A stretch of DNA of 8,261 bases from JBEKYD01 sp049509915 (GCA_049509915.1 JBEKZL010000367.1:1-8261), one strand, 5' to 3'; shown: positions 1 to 5,062, counted from the first letter of the stretch. Numbers and translations are program-made. The notes: generated from the letters alone by a model not told the origin.

Positions 1-130
1 GATTCCAAATTTTCAGGCGCTGGGCGGGATAGCCGGACATGCGGCGCACGGCTTCTTCCAGAGTCAGCACGTGCTGCTCCCTCACGTATACGCCCAATAC
101 GCGGGCGAACGTTCCGTAGCTGGAGGCAGT
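1..130 (-). pseudogene. N-acyl-D-amino-acid deacylase, C-terminal fragment
   Basis: Read on the minus strand from about 127 to the window edge, the frame gives SYGTFARVLGVYVREQ followed by LTLEEAVRRMSGYPAQRL. This is the characteristic C-terminal stretch of D-aminoacylase-type amidohydrolases (usual form: YGTFPRVLGRYVRE...LEEAVRKMTSLPAQRL). These zinc enzymes remove the N-acyl group from D-amino acids. The same frame meets a stop at 140-142 and has no start codon, so the metal-binding N-terminal barrel is missing here. The rest of the C-terminus runs off the left edge. The 5' end stops exactly where the plus-strand antitoxin remnant begins, so the two genes were cut at one junction between about 120 and 140. 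Family recognition is confident. Inactivity is inferred from the missing barrel. Confidence 0.8.
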
Positions 131-218
131 GCTCCACGCTCATGTAGATGTCGTCACCGAACCGGGTCTCCGTGCCCGCATCCGGGAGAGAGTGCTTCGA
201 GAGGCGGTGCCCCTGTGA
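120..218 (+). pseudogene. MntA-type nucleotidyltransferase antitoxin, C-terminal remnant
   Basis: The frame ending at the TGA of 216-218 reads HVDVVTEPGLRARIRERV then LREAVPL. This is the usual tail of the MNT-domain nucleotidyltransferases that precede HepT genes (…VDVVT..GL.p.iRe.vLrEAvpL). In intact systems MntA AMPylates HepT and neutralises it. Here the frame meets TAG at 117-119 and the catalytic GSxxxGxxxxxSDxD part is absent, so only about 30 codons remain. The tail still overlaps the toxin start by four bases (GTGA, 215-218), the original translational coupling. A confident remnant; it cannot be catalytically active. Confidence 0.72.
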
Positions 219-550
219 GGGACGACCGGGAGCGTCTGTTGGATGTTCTCGAGGCCATTGGGCGGATTGAAAAATATGCTGTGCGCGGGCGGGAGGCTCT
301 AGCAGGTGAGGAGTTGCTTCAAACGTGGGTTGTGCATCACCTGATGATCATCGGCGAGGCTTGCCGTGCATTATCAGTGGACCTTCGGACGAAACACCCG
401 GATGAGGTGTGGGCCCTAGCCGCTGGCCTCAGAAATGTCATTGTGCATGAGTACTTTGTCATCGACTTGGGCATTGTTTGGAATGTGATCGCGCACGACC
501 TTCCCGCGCTCAGAGGGATAGTGGAGGAAATTCTGGCTCAAGTAGATTAG
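215..550 (+). CDS. hepT: HepT-like HEPN ribonuclease toxin (DUF86)
   Basis: A 111-residue protein of normal length for the HepT/DUF86 family, whose members are all-helical HEPN ribonucleases acting as the toxin of MntA/HepT modules. It shows the conserved HHLMIIGEA segment (residues 41-49). It also has the catalytic Rx4HxY motif intact as RNVIVHEY (R73, H78, Y80), followed by the expected WNVIAHDLPALR helix. The GTG start at 215 is preferred over the upstream ATG at 71. It gives the family N-terminus RDDRERLLDVLEAI and the GTGA overlap with the antitoxin remnant, whereas the extra 48 codons from 71 are read out of frame across that remnant and the deacylase fragment. The partner antitoxin is truncated, so the toxin is orphaned here: it may be unexpressed, or neutralised from elsewhere. 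The assignment is firm; present activity is unknown. Confidence 0.88.
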   Translation: MRDDRERLLDVLEAIGRIEKYAVRGREALAGEELLQTWVVHHLMIIGEACRALSVDLRTKHPDEVWALAAGLRNVIVHEYFVIDLGIVWNVIAHDLPALRGIVEEILAQVD

Positions 551-602
551 CCCGACATCTCTGGGACTGAACCCTCCCTCGGACATCGAGCGCGGCGGGC
601 CG

Positions 603-815
603 GAACCCGATCACGGGCAGAAACGACAGAGCCAGGTAAGCACTGAAGTGTTGCAGCTTGTCCCAGATGTGAAGGCGGCCGATGGCGACCATGACGGGAG
701 AGGCGGCCGGCAACAATTCGCCAATGATGACGCAGCAGATCAGCACGGCCCAGAGGGCCAGAAGCAGCCGGCTCGCTTGGTCTTGCTTGTTCCCCCTGCG
801 CCGCTTCTCCTGTAA
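603..815 (-). pseudogene. VanZ-family membrane protein fragment
   Basis: On the minus strand, from about 782 down to 603, the frame reads ASRLLLALWAVLICCVIIGE, LLPAASPV and then LHIWDKLQHFSAYLALSFLP. This is the N-terminal half of a VanZ-like protein: a first membrane helix, then the D-K-x-x-H-F-x-A-Y motif at the start of the second. VanZ-like proteins are small multi-helix inner-membrane proteins of mostly unknown role; teicoplanin resistance is known for the founding member. After VIGF near 603 the similarity stops and the frame runs antisense into the end of hepT, so the last two helices are missing. No start codon lies close upstream. The ATG at 1025 is in frame but would add about 80 unrelated residues. 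Best read as a decayed fragment. Confidence 0.65.
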
Positions 816-1142
816 ACAACAGGTGAAATACAGATCGAGGGGATATACTGGCGGGTGCCGGTAGCTGGTTGGCGTCGATTTGTGGCGAATAGTGCTGACA
901 TGTTGATTAGTCGCAGCCCCAAGGGAACCAAACCTGCGGTTTCTTTCCCTTGGAACCTTTTCTTCCCTTTCCCGACCGGTGCTCCGGGCTTGACAACCGT
1001 CGAAATAGGGCCGGATTTCATCCAACCTTCTGCAACTGAGTTGCGCAAACTCCTTTGTCGTGATCGGCCGCCCCTTGCCCAGAACGCAGTGGAACTGCGG
1101 CCACTCTTGCTGGCGGTATTGGCCGCTGTTTCGACCACTCTT
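816..1142 (-). other. No clear gene; in-frame continuation after the TAG of the hexad-repeat gene
   Basis: No start codon with a ribosome site and no recognised family lie in these 327 bases. The minus-strand frame that ends in TAG at 1143-1145 stays open beyond it right through the VanZ fragment to 510. Just after the stop it reads EWPQFHCVLGKGRPITTKEF and then SCRRLDEIRPYFDGC, which has protein-like composition but which I cannot place. The first in-frame ATG is at 1025. It may be the remnant of another small gene, or of a longer ancestor of the upstream gene. Coding today is doubtful. Confidence 0.25.
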
Positions 1143-1682
1143 CTAGGCTAGGCAAACCTTGAATCGGGAGCTTTCCTCTTTCGTGGGCGGGAGATGCATT
1201 CTTTGCCTTTCTTTTTTTAGGAATTCATCGAAAGCTCGTCGTTCCGATTCCTCGTACTCGACCTCGGCCTGTCGCTGTAATCCTTCCTGTCGTTCCAATT
1301 CTGCCTGGCGCTGCCATTCCTTCTGTTGTTTCAGTTCCTCCTTTTTTCGCAATTTTTCCTGCCGCTCCAGTTCCTTTTGGCGTTGCAATGCCTCTCTTCG
1401 TTGCAGTTTTTCCCGCCGTTCCAGTTCCTTCTGTCGCTGAAATTCCCGCTGTTGTTGCAACTTCTTCTGCTGCTGCAACTTCTCATAGTCTGGGCGCAGA
1501 CAGTCCATGATGCGGTCGCATTCCGCGCGGATGAAACGCGGCTCTCCCTTACCGTCTGGCCATCTCTTCTCGCACTCCACGGCAAAGAGCAGTTCGTGGT
1601 TGAAATAGCCCGTGGAGGTTCTGAAAGCCCGCGTCAATTTCTCAAGCCGCTTTTCCAGGTTTTTCGTCGCTGCTTGCTTCAT
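1143..1682 (-). CDS. Hexad-repeat, highly charged long-helix protein of unknown function
   Basis: I do not recognise this 179-residue protein. It has three parts. Residues 1-67 look globular, with TGYFNHELLFAVECEKRWPD and CDRIMDCLRPDYEK. Residues 68-145 are 13 unbroken six-residue units such as ELERRE, KLQRRE, ALQRQK and ELERQE. Residues 146-179 form a basic tail. A six-residue period places the leucines on three faces of a helix in turn, so it fits a free-standing charged helix better than a normal heptad coiled coil. The start at 1682 is supported by GGTGGAG six bases upstream. It overlaps the end of the DUF5681 gene by 41 bases, so the two are surely co-transcribed. Gln, Glu, Arg and Lys dominate. 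It could be a spacer or scaffold; no enzymatic motif is visible. Confidence 0.72.
   Translation of the reverse strand: MKQAATKNLEKRLEKLTRAFRTSTGYFNHELLFAVECEKRWPDGKGEPRFIRAECDRIMDCLRPDYEKLQQQKKLQQQREFQRQKELERREKLQRREALQRQKELERQEKLRKKEELKQQKEWQRQAELERQEGLQRQAEVEYEESERRAFDEFLKKERQRMHLPPTKEESSRFKVCLA
1248..1481 (-). repeat. 18-bp coding tandem repeat (13 hexad units)
   Basis: The segment encodes residues 68-145 of the hexad-repeat protein as 13 imperfect units of 18 bp without a break in phase. The best-preserved copies share the plus-strand word CCAGTTCCTT (near 1366 and 1420) and TCGTTGCAG/GCGTTGCA variants. Unit count and phase are read directly. Copy-number variation between relatives would be expected but cannot be seen here. 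Confidence 0.75.
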
Positions 1683-2205
1683 GGTCGCTCCACCCCCCCG
1701 GCTCTGAATGGCTGCTCACAAAGTCGCTCATGTCGTTCCTGTAATCCAGCACCTCGTTCTCATGATTTTCCAGTTCTTCGATCCGCCGTTCCAACTCCAC
1801 GGTTTCGAAGATGCGAACGTGGCTCGTCAAGATGTTGGTGATCGATTCGCCTTCGGCCGGTGTGATCCTGCCTTCCGCGATGGCGGCTGTCACGCACTGT
1901 AATTGCTCGGATATGTCGGTCGCCCTAGTAATCGGCCGCAGTTCCAGAGTGACCGACCGTTCTTTCCGCGCCGGCAGGATCCGGTCCATGCACAGCCGCA
2001 GTGCATGGGTGTTGCCTTCTTTGGCCAACTCCATGGCTTTGGCGATGATCGTTTCGGCTTGGCCGTCTAACAGTTGTTCGAGAATGAGGGTGCTCCGATT
2101 TCGACTCCCCGCCGGGCGTCCCGAAGGGTTGCCGCTGGTGCCTTTCTTCCAGCGTCCCTTGGATAAATTTCGCTTCGATTTCTTAGTGTTGCGGTTCTTG
2201 GTCAT
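1642..2205 (-). CDS. DUF5681 domain-containing protein
   Basis: This 187-residue protein matches the DUF5681 pattern. It has a basic N-terminus, then KKGTSGNPSGRPAGSRNRS (about 20-38), then a helical part with LEQLLDGQAETI, ELAKEGNTHALRLCMDRILP and AEGRITPAEGESI. It ends with the helix ELERRIEELE (137-146) and an acidic tail. The family is common in bacterial accessory DNA and often sits near phage-like genes; its biochemical role is not established. The SGNPxGRPxGSRN loop resembles a nucleic-acid-contacting basic turn, but that is inference. The ATG at 2205 overlaps the stop of the upstream gene as ATGA (2202-2205). Its 3' end overlaps the hexad-repeat gene, so it is the middle of a three-gene minus-strand operon. 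Confidence 0.85.
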   Translation of the reverse strand: MTKNRNTKKSKRNLSKGRWKKGTSGNPSGRPAGSRNRSTLILEQLLDGQAETIIAKAMELAKEGNTHALRLCMDRILPARKERSVTLELRPITRATDISEQLQCVTAAIAEGRITPAEGESITNILTSHVRIFETVELERRIEELENHENEVLDYRNDMSDFVSSHSEPGGWSDHEASSDEKPGKAA

Positions 2206-2561
2206 GGTTTCATTTTCCTCAACGACATGATTTTTTGGGGCCTTGGCGCCCAGATTGGATTCTCGGGCGCAAACAACGCCAACGGATCATCGCCCATTGC
2301 TGCAATTTTCCTGAACGACATCGACGGCAACGCCTCCGTCATCCGGTCCAGCCTGCGCAGTAGGGCTCGGTTCTTGGTTGCCTTTGCGATTTGCAAACAA
2401 AATCGGAAGATTTCCCCAGCCGCCCTGTCTGTGCTGTCCTCGGGAGAAGGATTGGCTTGGTTCCGATTCCCCAGGGGACATCCGAATGGGTTCCCGCTGT
2501 TGGCTTTTGGCCACCGGCGGCTCGAAGAATTCGGTTTTCTCATAGTTTTGAGCTTTGTCAT
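2202..2561 (-). CDS. Short, divergent DUF5681 paralogue
   Basis: A 119-residue protein that aligns by eye to its downstream neighbour. RRWPKANSGNPFGCPLGNRN (15-34) corresponds to GRWKKGTSGNPSGRPAGSRN, and QIAKATKNRALLRRLDRMTE to ELAKEGNTHALRLCMDRILP. The signature loop has changed: the arginine of GRP is now cysteine and AGS is LGN. The distal part (ITPAE, coiled-coil helix) is missing and replaced by an unrelated tail, WAPRPQKIMSLRKMKP. The start at 2561 has AGGAG eight bases upstream. Its TGA is part of the ATGA that starts the full-length gene, so translation is coupled. It is a tandem duplicate, either degenerating or specialised. Intact translation signals make it a plausible expressed protein. 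Confidence 0.6.
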   Translation of the reverse strand: MTKLKTMRKPNSSSRRWPKANSGNPFGCPLGNRNQANPSPEDSTDRAAGEIFRFCLQIAKATKNRALLRRLDRMTEALPSMSFRKIAAMGDDPLALFAPENPIWAPRPQKIMSLRKMKP

Positions 2562-2592
2562 TGCTCACGCTCCTAAGATCAGAAACTTCCTT

Positions 2593-2800
2593 GGGCCTTG
2601 TCGCCGCGATTGGATGCGCCGGCGGAAAGAGGGCCACACCGGGTTATCGCCAACCGCTCGAATTTCGATTCCGACTCCCGGCGGCACGTGCGGATGGGCC
2701 TTGCCGACGCGATTGGATGCGCCGACGGAAAGAGCACCCGACGGTTTATCGCCAACTGCGCGAATTTCGGTTCCGACTCCCGGCGGGACGTACGGATGGG
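2593..2800. repeat. Two tandem copies of a ~102-bp repeat
   Basis: Copy 1 begins near 2593 (GGGCCTTGTCGCCGCGATTG) and copy 2 near 2696 (GGGCCTTGCCGACGCGATTG). Both continue with GGATGCGCCG.CGGAAAGAG, TTATCGCCAAC.GC.CGAAT and CCGACTCCCGGCGG.ACGT. The offset is 103 bp at the left end and 102 bp after the A/T-variable middle. A third partial copy starts at about 2791 (GGATGGGTTGCCGCTGG). On the minus strand the second half of each unit encodes the DUF5681 loop (AGSRNRN), so the repeat derives from that gene family. Confidence 0.75.
2644..2711 (-). pseudogene. DUF5681 loop remnant, copy in repeat 1
   Basis: The minus-strand frame ending in TAA at 2644-2646 reads QGPSARAAGSRNRNSSGWR. It preserves the AGSRNR loop of DUF5681 and the same SxxWR-stop ending as the 40-residue copy upstream. 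It has no start of its own: its frame is continuous with that copy and separated only by that copy's stop at 2746-2748. A broken duplicate with no coding value. Confidence 0.45.
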
Positions 2801-2868
2801 TTGCCGCTGGTGTTTTTCGACCAACGGCAGTTCTTGGAGGAACGTTCCAAGGTGCTTCCTTTCTGCAC
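2746..2868 (-). pseudogene. 40-codon DUF5681 N-terminal remnant
   Basis: A GTG at 2868 opens a 40-residue frame that ends at TAA (2746-2748). It contains CRWSKNTSGNPSVRPAGSRN (14-33), nearly the same as the loop of the full protein (GRWKKGTSGNPSGRPAGSRN), and stops soon after at SRSWR. Only the basic N-terminal module survives. No ribosome site precedes the GTG. It could be a decayed duplicate or, less likely, a micro-protein keeping only the putative nucleic-acid-binding loop. It lies on the same strand as the downstream operon, about 180 bases before its first start. Confidence 0.45.
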
Positions 2869-2952
2869 GAGCTATCGCCAGCGGCTTGTTGCAGATTGCG
2901 GTCGATTTCGGCAAACCGAGGGACAATTGAGTCGGATTTCTCGCAAGCTACT

Positions 2953-2988
2953 GATTTTAAATAAACATTAAAATAGATTAATTATTGA
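2953..2988 (-). promoter_or_regulatory. AT-rich island, possible promoter of the DUF5681 operon
   Basis: Almost pure A/T in otherwise GC-rich sequence. On the minus strand it contains TAAAAT (five of six matches to a -10 box), with only a weak TTAATC about 16 bases upstream. It lies ahead of the remnants and the three-gene operon and is the only obvious promoter-like stretch there. Weak evidence. Confidence 0.3.
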
Positions 2989-3313
2989 GGAGCGCGCCTG
3001 CTTGGCCGCCGTCGCGGTGCAATTGAAGCCTGTGGCGGACTCCAAAGAGCCGGCCGGCCTCATGGAGAACACCTCCCAGCACATCGCTGGATAGCGCCAC
3101 CAGCCCTCAGCAGGGTGCCTTGAACCACGGCGACGCCAGGGCCCATTCGCTGCTCCGACATTGGTGGCCCGCGCTGACTCGGCCCATGACGGTCTGCGAC
3201 GCAGACGTGGACAGGTTCATTCTGGAAAAGGGGCGGAGAAGCGATGAACCGGCGGAGACGTTATCGCGACTCCGTCGGCTCCACGCGTAGACTAGCCCGC
3301 AACGCCGGAAGCC
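2989..3313. other. Intergenic stretch with no convincing gene
   Basis: No family is recognised. On the plus strand a frame open from about 3036 ends at TAG 3288-3290 and includes an ATG at 3186, giving 34 residues that contain CDADVDRFILEKGRRSDEP. It has protein-like composition but no ribosome site, and may be the tail of a lost gene. Another plus-strand frame from about 2973 ends at TAG near 3093 and has no usable start. No repeats or RNA genes are seen. Confidence 0.3.
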
Positions 3314-3880
3314 TCAGGCCCAGCCGCGGAGGCGATATACCCACAGTCCCAACCACTCGTGCAGTGCCCTTTCGGAACGCTTCATGCTCTCTGCATCTGG
3401 CAGCCAGAGCAGGATCGGGTTAGACCCCTCCCATCCGCTCCGGAAATCGGCAGGGGCGGGAATCACTTCGAATCCAACCTTGCGAAACGCCCCTGCGGCG
3501 CGCGGTATATGCGTGGCGGAAGTGACCAGAACGACTCTCCGGATACCACGGGCCGAGAGGATTCGATAACTGAACAAGGCGTCCTCCCGCGTGTCGATGG
3601 AGTCTTCTTCCACGCCAACGGCGCTGGCCGGAATGCCCCACTCCTCGAGCAAACCCCTCATGGAGCGAGCCTCGGAGGCGTGGTGTGGGTCCCGCATCCA
3701 GGGATTGTTACCGCCGCTGCAGATCACCAGCGGTGATTTCCCTGCGCGGTAGAGGCTGTAGGTAAGAAGCAGCGGCTCGCTAGAATCGGTGAGCACACTT
3801 GCGTGGTGCACCTGGTTGGGCATGTGAACCGTGCCGCCGAGGACCACTAGCGCTGGCGCTGTCGAAATCAGTACGTGGAG
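3314..3880 (-). pseudogene. YdcF/SanA-like DUF218 protein, N-terminally truncated
   Basis: From about 3880 leftwards the minus strand encodes a clear DUF218 domain. It has the opening strand APALVVLGGTVH, then PLVICSGGNNP, the acidic/Ser-Asp motif EEDSIDTREDALFS, LVTSATHIPRAAGAFRKVGF and EVIPAPADF, and the family ending RSERALHEWLGLWVYRLRGW. DUF218 proteins are cell-envelope-associated and implicated in envelope barrier function; the reaction is unsettled. The N-terminal membrane segments expected before VVLGG are absent. The reading frame continues to an ATG at 4132, but residues before about 85 are antisense to the higA fragment and not family-like. The 5' end was therefore lost. An internal ATG at 3823 falls inside the domain after VVLGG, so it is unlikely to rescue function. 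Confidence 0.75.
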
Positions 3881-4084
3881 CCCGAAGAGAGTAAGTCCCG
3901 GATCAACGAGATTGTGAATGAAAAGCGCGGCATCACGGCGGATACCGCCCTGCGACTGGCCCGCTACTTCGGCACGACATCCAGATTTTGGATGAACCGG
4001 CAGGCTTCCTGGGAGTTGGAGGTGGCAGAGGATCAGCCGGGCAAAGCGGTGGAGCGCGAGGTGCTGCCCAGAACGGCCCCGTAA
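3875..4084 (+). pseudogene. higA: HigA-family antitoxin, N-terminally truncated
   Basis: SRINEIVNEKRGITADTALR and RLARYFGTTSRFWMNRQASW, then LEVAEDQ and EREVLPR, form the C-terminal two thirds of the XRE-type HigA antidote. HigA represses its operon and binds the HigB RNase. A GTG at 3875 gives 69 residues. The usual first 30-odd residues (IHPGEIL...LGLSQYRLA, the first HTH helices) are missing, so DNA binding should be lost or altered. No higB lies beside it. In frame upstream is a TAG at 3848-3850. The break coincides with the 5' loss of the divergent YdcF-like gene. Confidence 0.75.
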
Positions 4085-4223
4085 GGCGCCTGGAGCCCCG
4101 GAATCGGGACACGCCTCGGCCGAGCGGGTCACACCATGGAAGGAATCAGATCGTCTGTGGGACCAGCCGCGCAGTGAGGGATTGCGCTTGGTTGGGTTGG
4201 GAAGGAAGGGCTATCGGGACTGA

Positions 4224-4535
4224 TCACTGCGGCGGCCGCAAGCGGGTCTCCAACATCAGGAGCCGTTCTTCGATCGCGGCAAGGCGCTGGGTAGTGGAGG
4301 CGTCGGCGGTTTCGAGGCGGACCATGCGGGCGAAGTTGCCGCGTGCAAAGGCTTCAATGCCGCGCAGGATTTCGGTCTGCATGTCGCGCATGGCTTCGAT
4401 GGTGCGGTGCTCGGCGGCGGTCGTGCGCTGCTCCGCAGTCGCCACCCGCGTTTCGACGCGATTGATTCCGTCCTTTACTTCACCGATTTCTCGGGAGAGC
4501 GAGTCGAATCGGTCCATCAGGATCTTGTCATCCAT
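4224..4535 (-). CDS. Small coiled-coil protein of unknown function
   Basis: A 103-residue, wholly helical-looking protein with heptad-like spacing: MDRFDSLSREIGEVKDGINR, VETRVATAEQRTTAAEHRT, MRDMQTEILRGIEAF and LAAIEERLLMLETRL. There is no signal peptide, membrane segment or catalytic motif. Similar short coiled-coil proteins are frequent in accessory DNA, but I cannot name a family. The ATG at 4535 lies only six bases after a perfect TATAAT (4542-4547, minus strand) preceded by TGG, an extended -10. The transcript would start at or next to the start codon and be leaderless, consistent with no ribosome site being visible. A palindrome sits immediately upstream and probably controls it. Confidence 0.62.
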   Translation of the reverse strand: MDDKILMDRFDSLSREIGEVKDGINRVETRVATAEQRTTAAEHRTIEAMRDMQTEILRGIEAFARGNFARMVRLETADASTTQRLAAIEERLLMLETRLRPPQ

Positions 4536-4541
4536 ATACTC

Positions 4542-4567
4542 ATTATACCATAAGCGGCTTATTATGG
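4542..4567 (-). promoter_or_regulatory. Extended -10 promoter abutted by palindrome (element copy 1)
   Basis: On the minus strand the order is CCATAATAAGCCGCTTATGG, TATAAT, GAGTAT, then the ATG of the coiled-coil gene. TGG directly before TATAAT makes an extended -10, which can work without a -35 box. The palindrome (ATAAGCGGCTTAT core, 4550-4562) fills the place of the -35 and spacer, so a bound protein would directly control RNA polymerase. Confidence 0.55.
4549..4565. repeat. Palindromic element, copy 1
   Basis: CATAAGCGGCTTATTAT, identical over 17 bases to 4804-4820. Its core ATAAG-CGG-CTTAT is a perfect inverted repeat. The flanking left side TAC is also shared with copy 2. Confidence 0.8.
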
Positions 4568-4571
4568 AGGA

Positions 4572-4751
4572 CTAATGCGCAAGTTTCTTTCTCGTCGCAG
4601 CCGCCGCCCGCCGCCCAGCCGCAGCCTTCCTCGCAATTGCCTGTCGCTCCTCATCGGTCAGGGAAGCAAAACCTTTCTTCGTACCCGTTACCTTACCGCC
4701 CTTGCTCCCGATATCGGCGAGGTACCTGCTGATCGCACTCTTCGCTGCCAT
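4572..4751 (-). CDS. 59-residue basic protein with GSKGGK motif
   Basis: A short, lysine/arginine/alanine-rich protein. It has YLADIGSKGGKVTGTKKGF, then SLTDEERQAIARKAAAGRR, and a basic alanine tail. The first part recalls small bacterial proteins with a G-x-K-G-G motif; the second, LT.EER..IARKAA, recurs in the small gene 140 bases upstream (4895-5062), so the two are paralogues. Composition suggests nucleic-acid binding, histone-H1-tail-like, but that is inference. The ATG at 4751 follows element copy 2 by nine bases. There is no good ribosome site at normal spacing (AGGAG is about 20 bases away). The stop at 4572 is next to element copy 1, so the gene sits between copies of the repeat. Coding is supported by the paralogue match. 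Confidence 0.62.
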   Translation of the reverse strand: MAAKSAISRYLADIGSKGGKVTGTKKGFASLTDEERQAIARKAAAGRRAAAATRKKLAH

Positions 4752-4759
4752 GCAACTAC

Positions 4760-4773
4760 TACCATAAGCGGCT
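4760..4773. repeat. Palindromic element, copy 2 (half copy)
   Basis: TACCATAAGCGGCT, identical to 4546-4559 of copy 1 and then diverging, so only the left half of the palindrome remains intact. On the minus strand it reads AGCCGCTTATGGTA and lies just before a start codon, the same place relative to the gene as copy 1 has before the coiled-coil gene. Confidence 0.7.
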
Positions 4774-4803
4774 CCTGAGTTTTTCGCAACGTCCGCGTTA
4801 CAT

Positions 4804-4821
4804 CATAAGCGGCTTATTATA
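4804..4821. repeat. Palindromic element, copy 3, with TATAAT
   Basis: CATAAGCGGCTTATTATA. It is identical to copy 1 over 17 bases and lies 255 bp from it in the same orientation. On the minus strand its edge forms TATAAT (4816-4821), so it may be the -10 of the 59-residue gene, with the palindrome at the transcription start. The -35 region is not recognisable. Confidence 0.7.
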
Positions 4822-4894
4822 AACCAGCTTTCGTGAATTAGACCAGCCGAGAGGCCTAAGAGTCAGACGGTCCAGGGCCAAAGCCGCCGAGAAT

Positions 4895-5062
4895 TTAGGG
4901 CTTCTTCCCCCACCGCGCGATAGCGGCTTTCCTAGCAACCTCCGAACGCCGTTCCGGCGTAAGCTTCTTCATACGCGCATTGGCACTCTTTAGACCTCCG
5001 CGCTTGCCCTGAGCCCGAAAGAACTCCAAGGCCTCTTCGCTCAGACCTTTGCGCTTTGCCAT
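4895..5062 (-). CDS. 55-residue basic protein, paralogue of the 59-residue protein
   Basis: MAKRKGLSEEALEFFRAQGK then RGGLKSANARMKKLTPERRS and EVARKAAIARWGKKP: a compact, strongly basic protein. GKRGGLKSA matches GSKGGKVTG, and LTPERRSEVARKAAIAR matches LTDEERQAIARKAAAGR, of the neighbour at 4572-4751, with similar length and order. The LTPEER..IARKAA..RW pattern is familiar from many short accessory proteins of soil bacteria, without assigned function. The start at 5062 lies 14 bases after a 13-bp inverted repeat (5077-5126). Possible roles are chromatin-like DNA binding or a regulatory micro-protein. There is no ribosome site of note. Confidence 0.65.
   Translation of the reverse strand: MAKRKGLSEEALEFFRAQGKRGGLKSANARMKKLTPERRSEVARKAAIARWGKKP

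Noticed and set aside
1326..1841. 171-codon plus-strand open frame rich in Leu/Phe
   Set aside because: It is the complement of the hexad-repeat coding region, whose glutamine/leucine codons read as a false hydrophobic protein.
2593..2800. CRISPR array
   Set aside because: Only two long imperfect units with no spacers; they derive from a coding repeat.
2579..2926. 115-codon minus-strand frame with an ATG
   Set aside because: It crosses the tandem repeat in the wrong frame; the DUF5681 loop is read correctly only in the frame of the 40-codon remnant.
2227..2964. 245-codon plus-strand open frame
   Set aside because: It is antisense to the DUF5681 paralogue and repeats. The minus strand there has a ribosome site, ATGA coupling and family similarity; the plus product shows only repeat-derived proline/glycine-rich text.
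4136..4223. Terminator search downstream of the coiled-coil gene
   Set aside because: No stem followed by a T-run on either strand.
3988..4575. 195-codon plus-strand open frame
   Set aside because: Starts inside the higA fragment in another frame and continues antisense to the coiled-coil gene.
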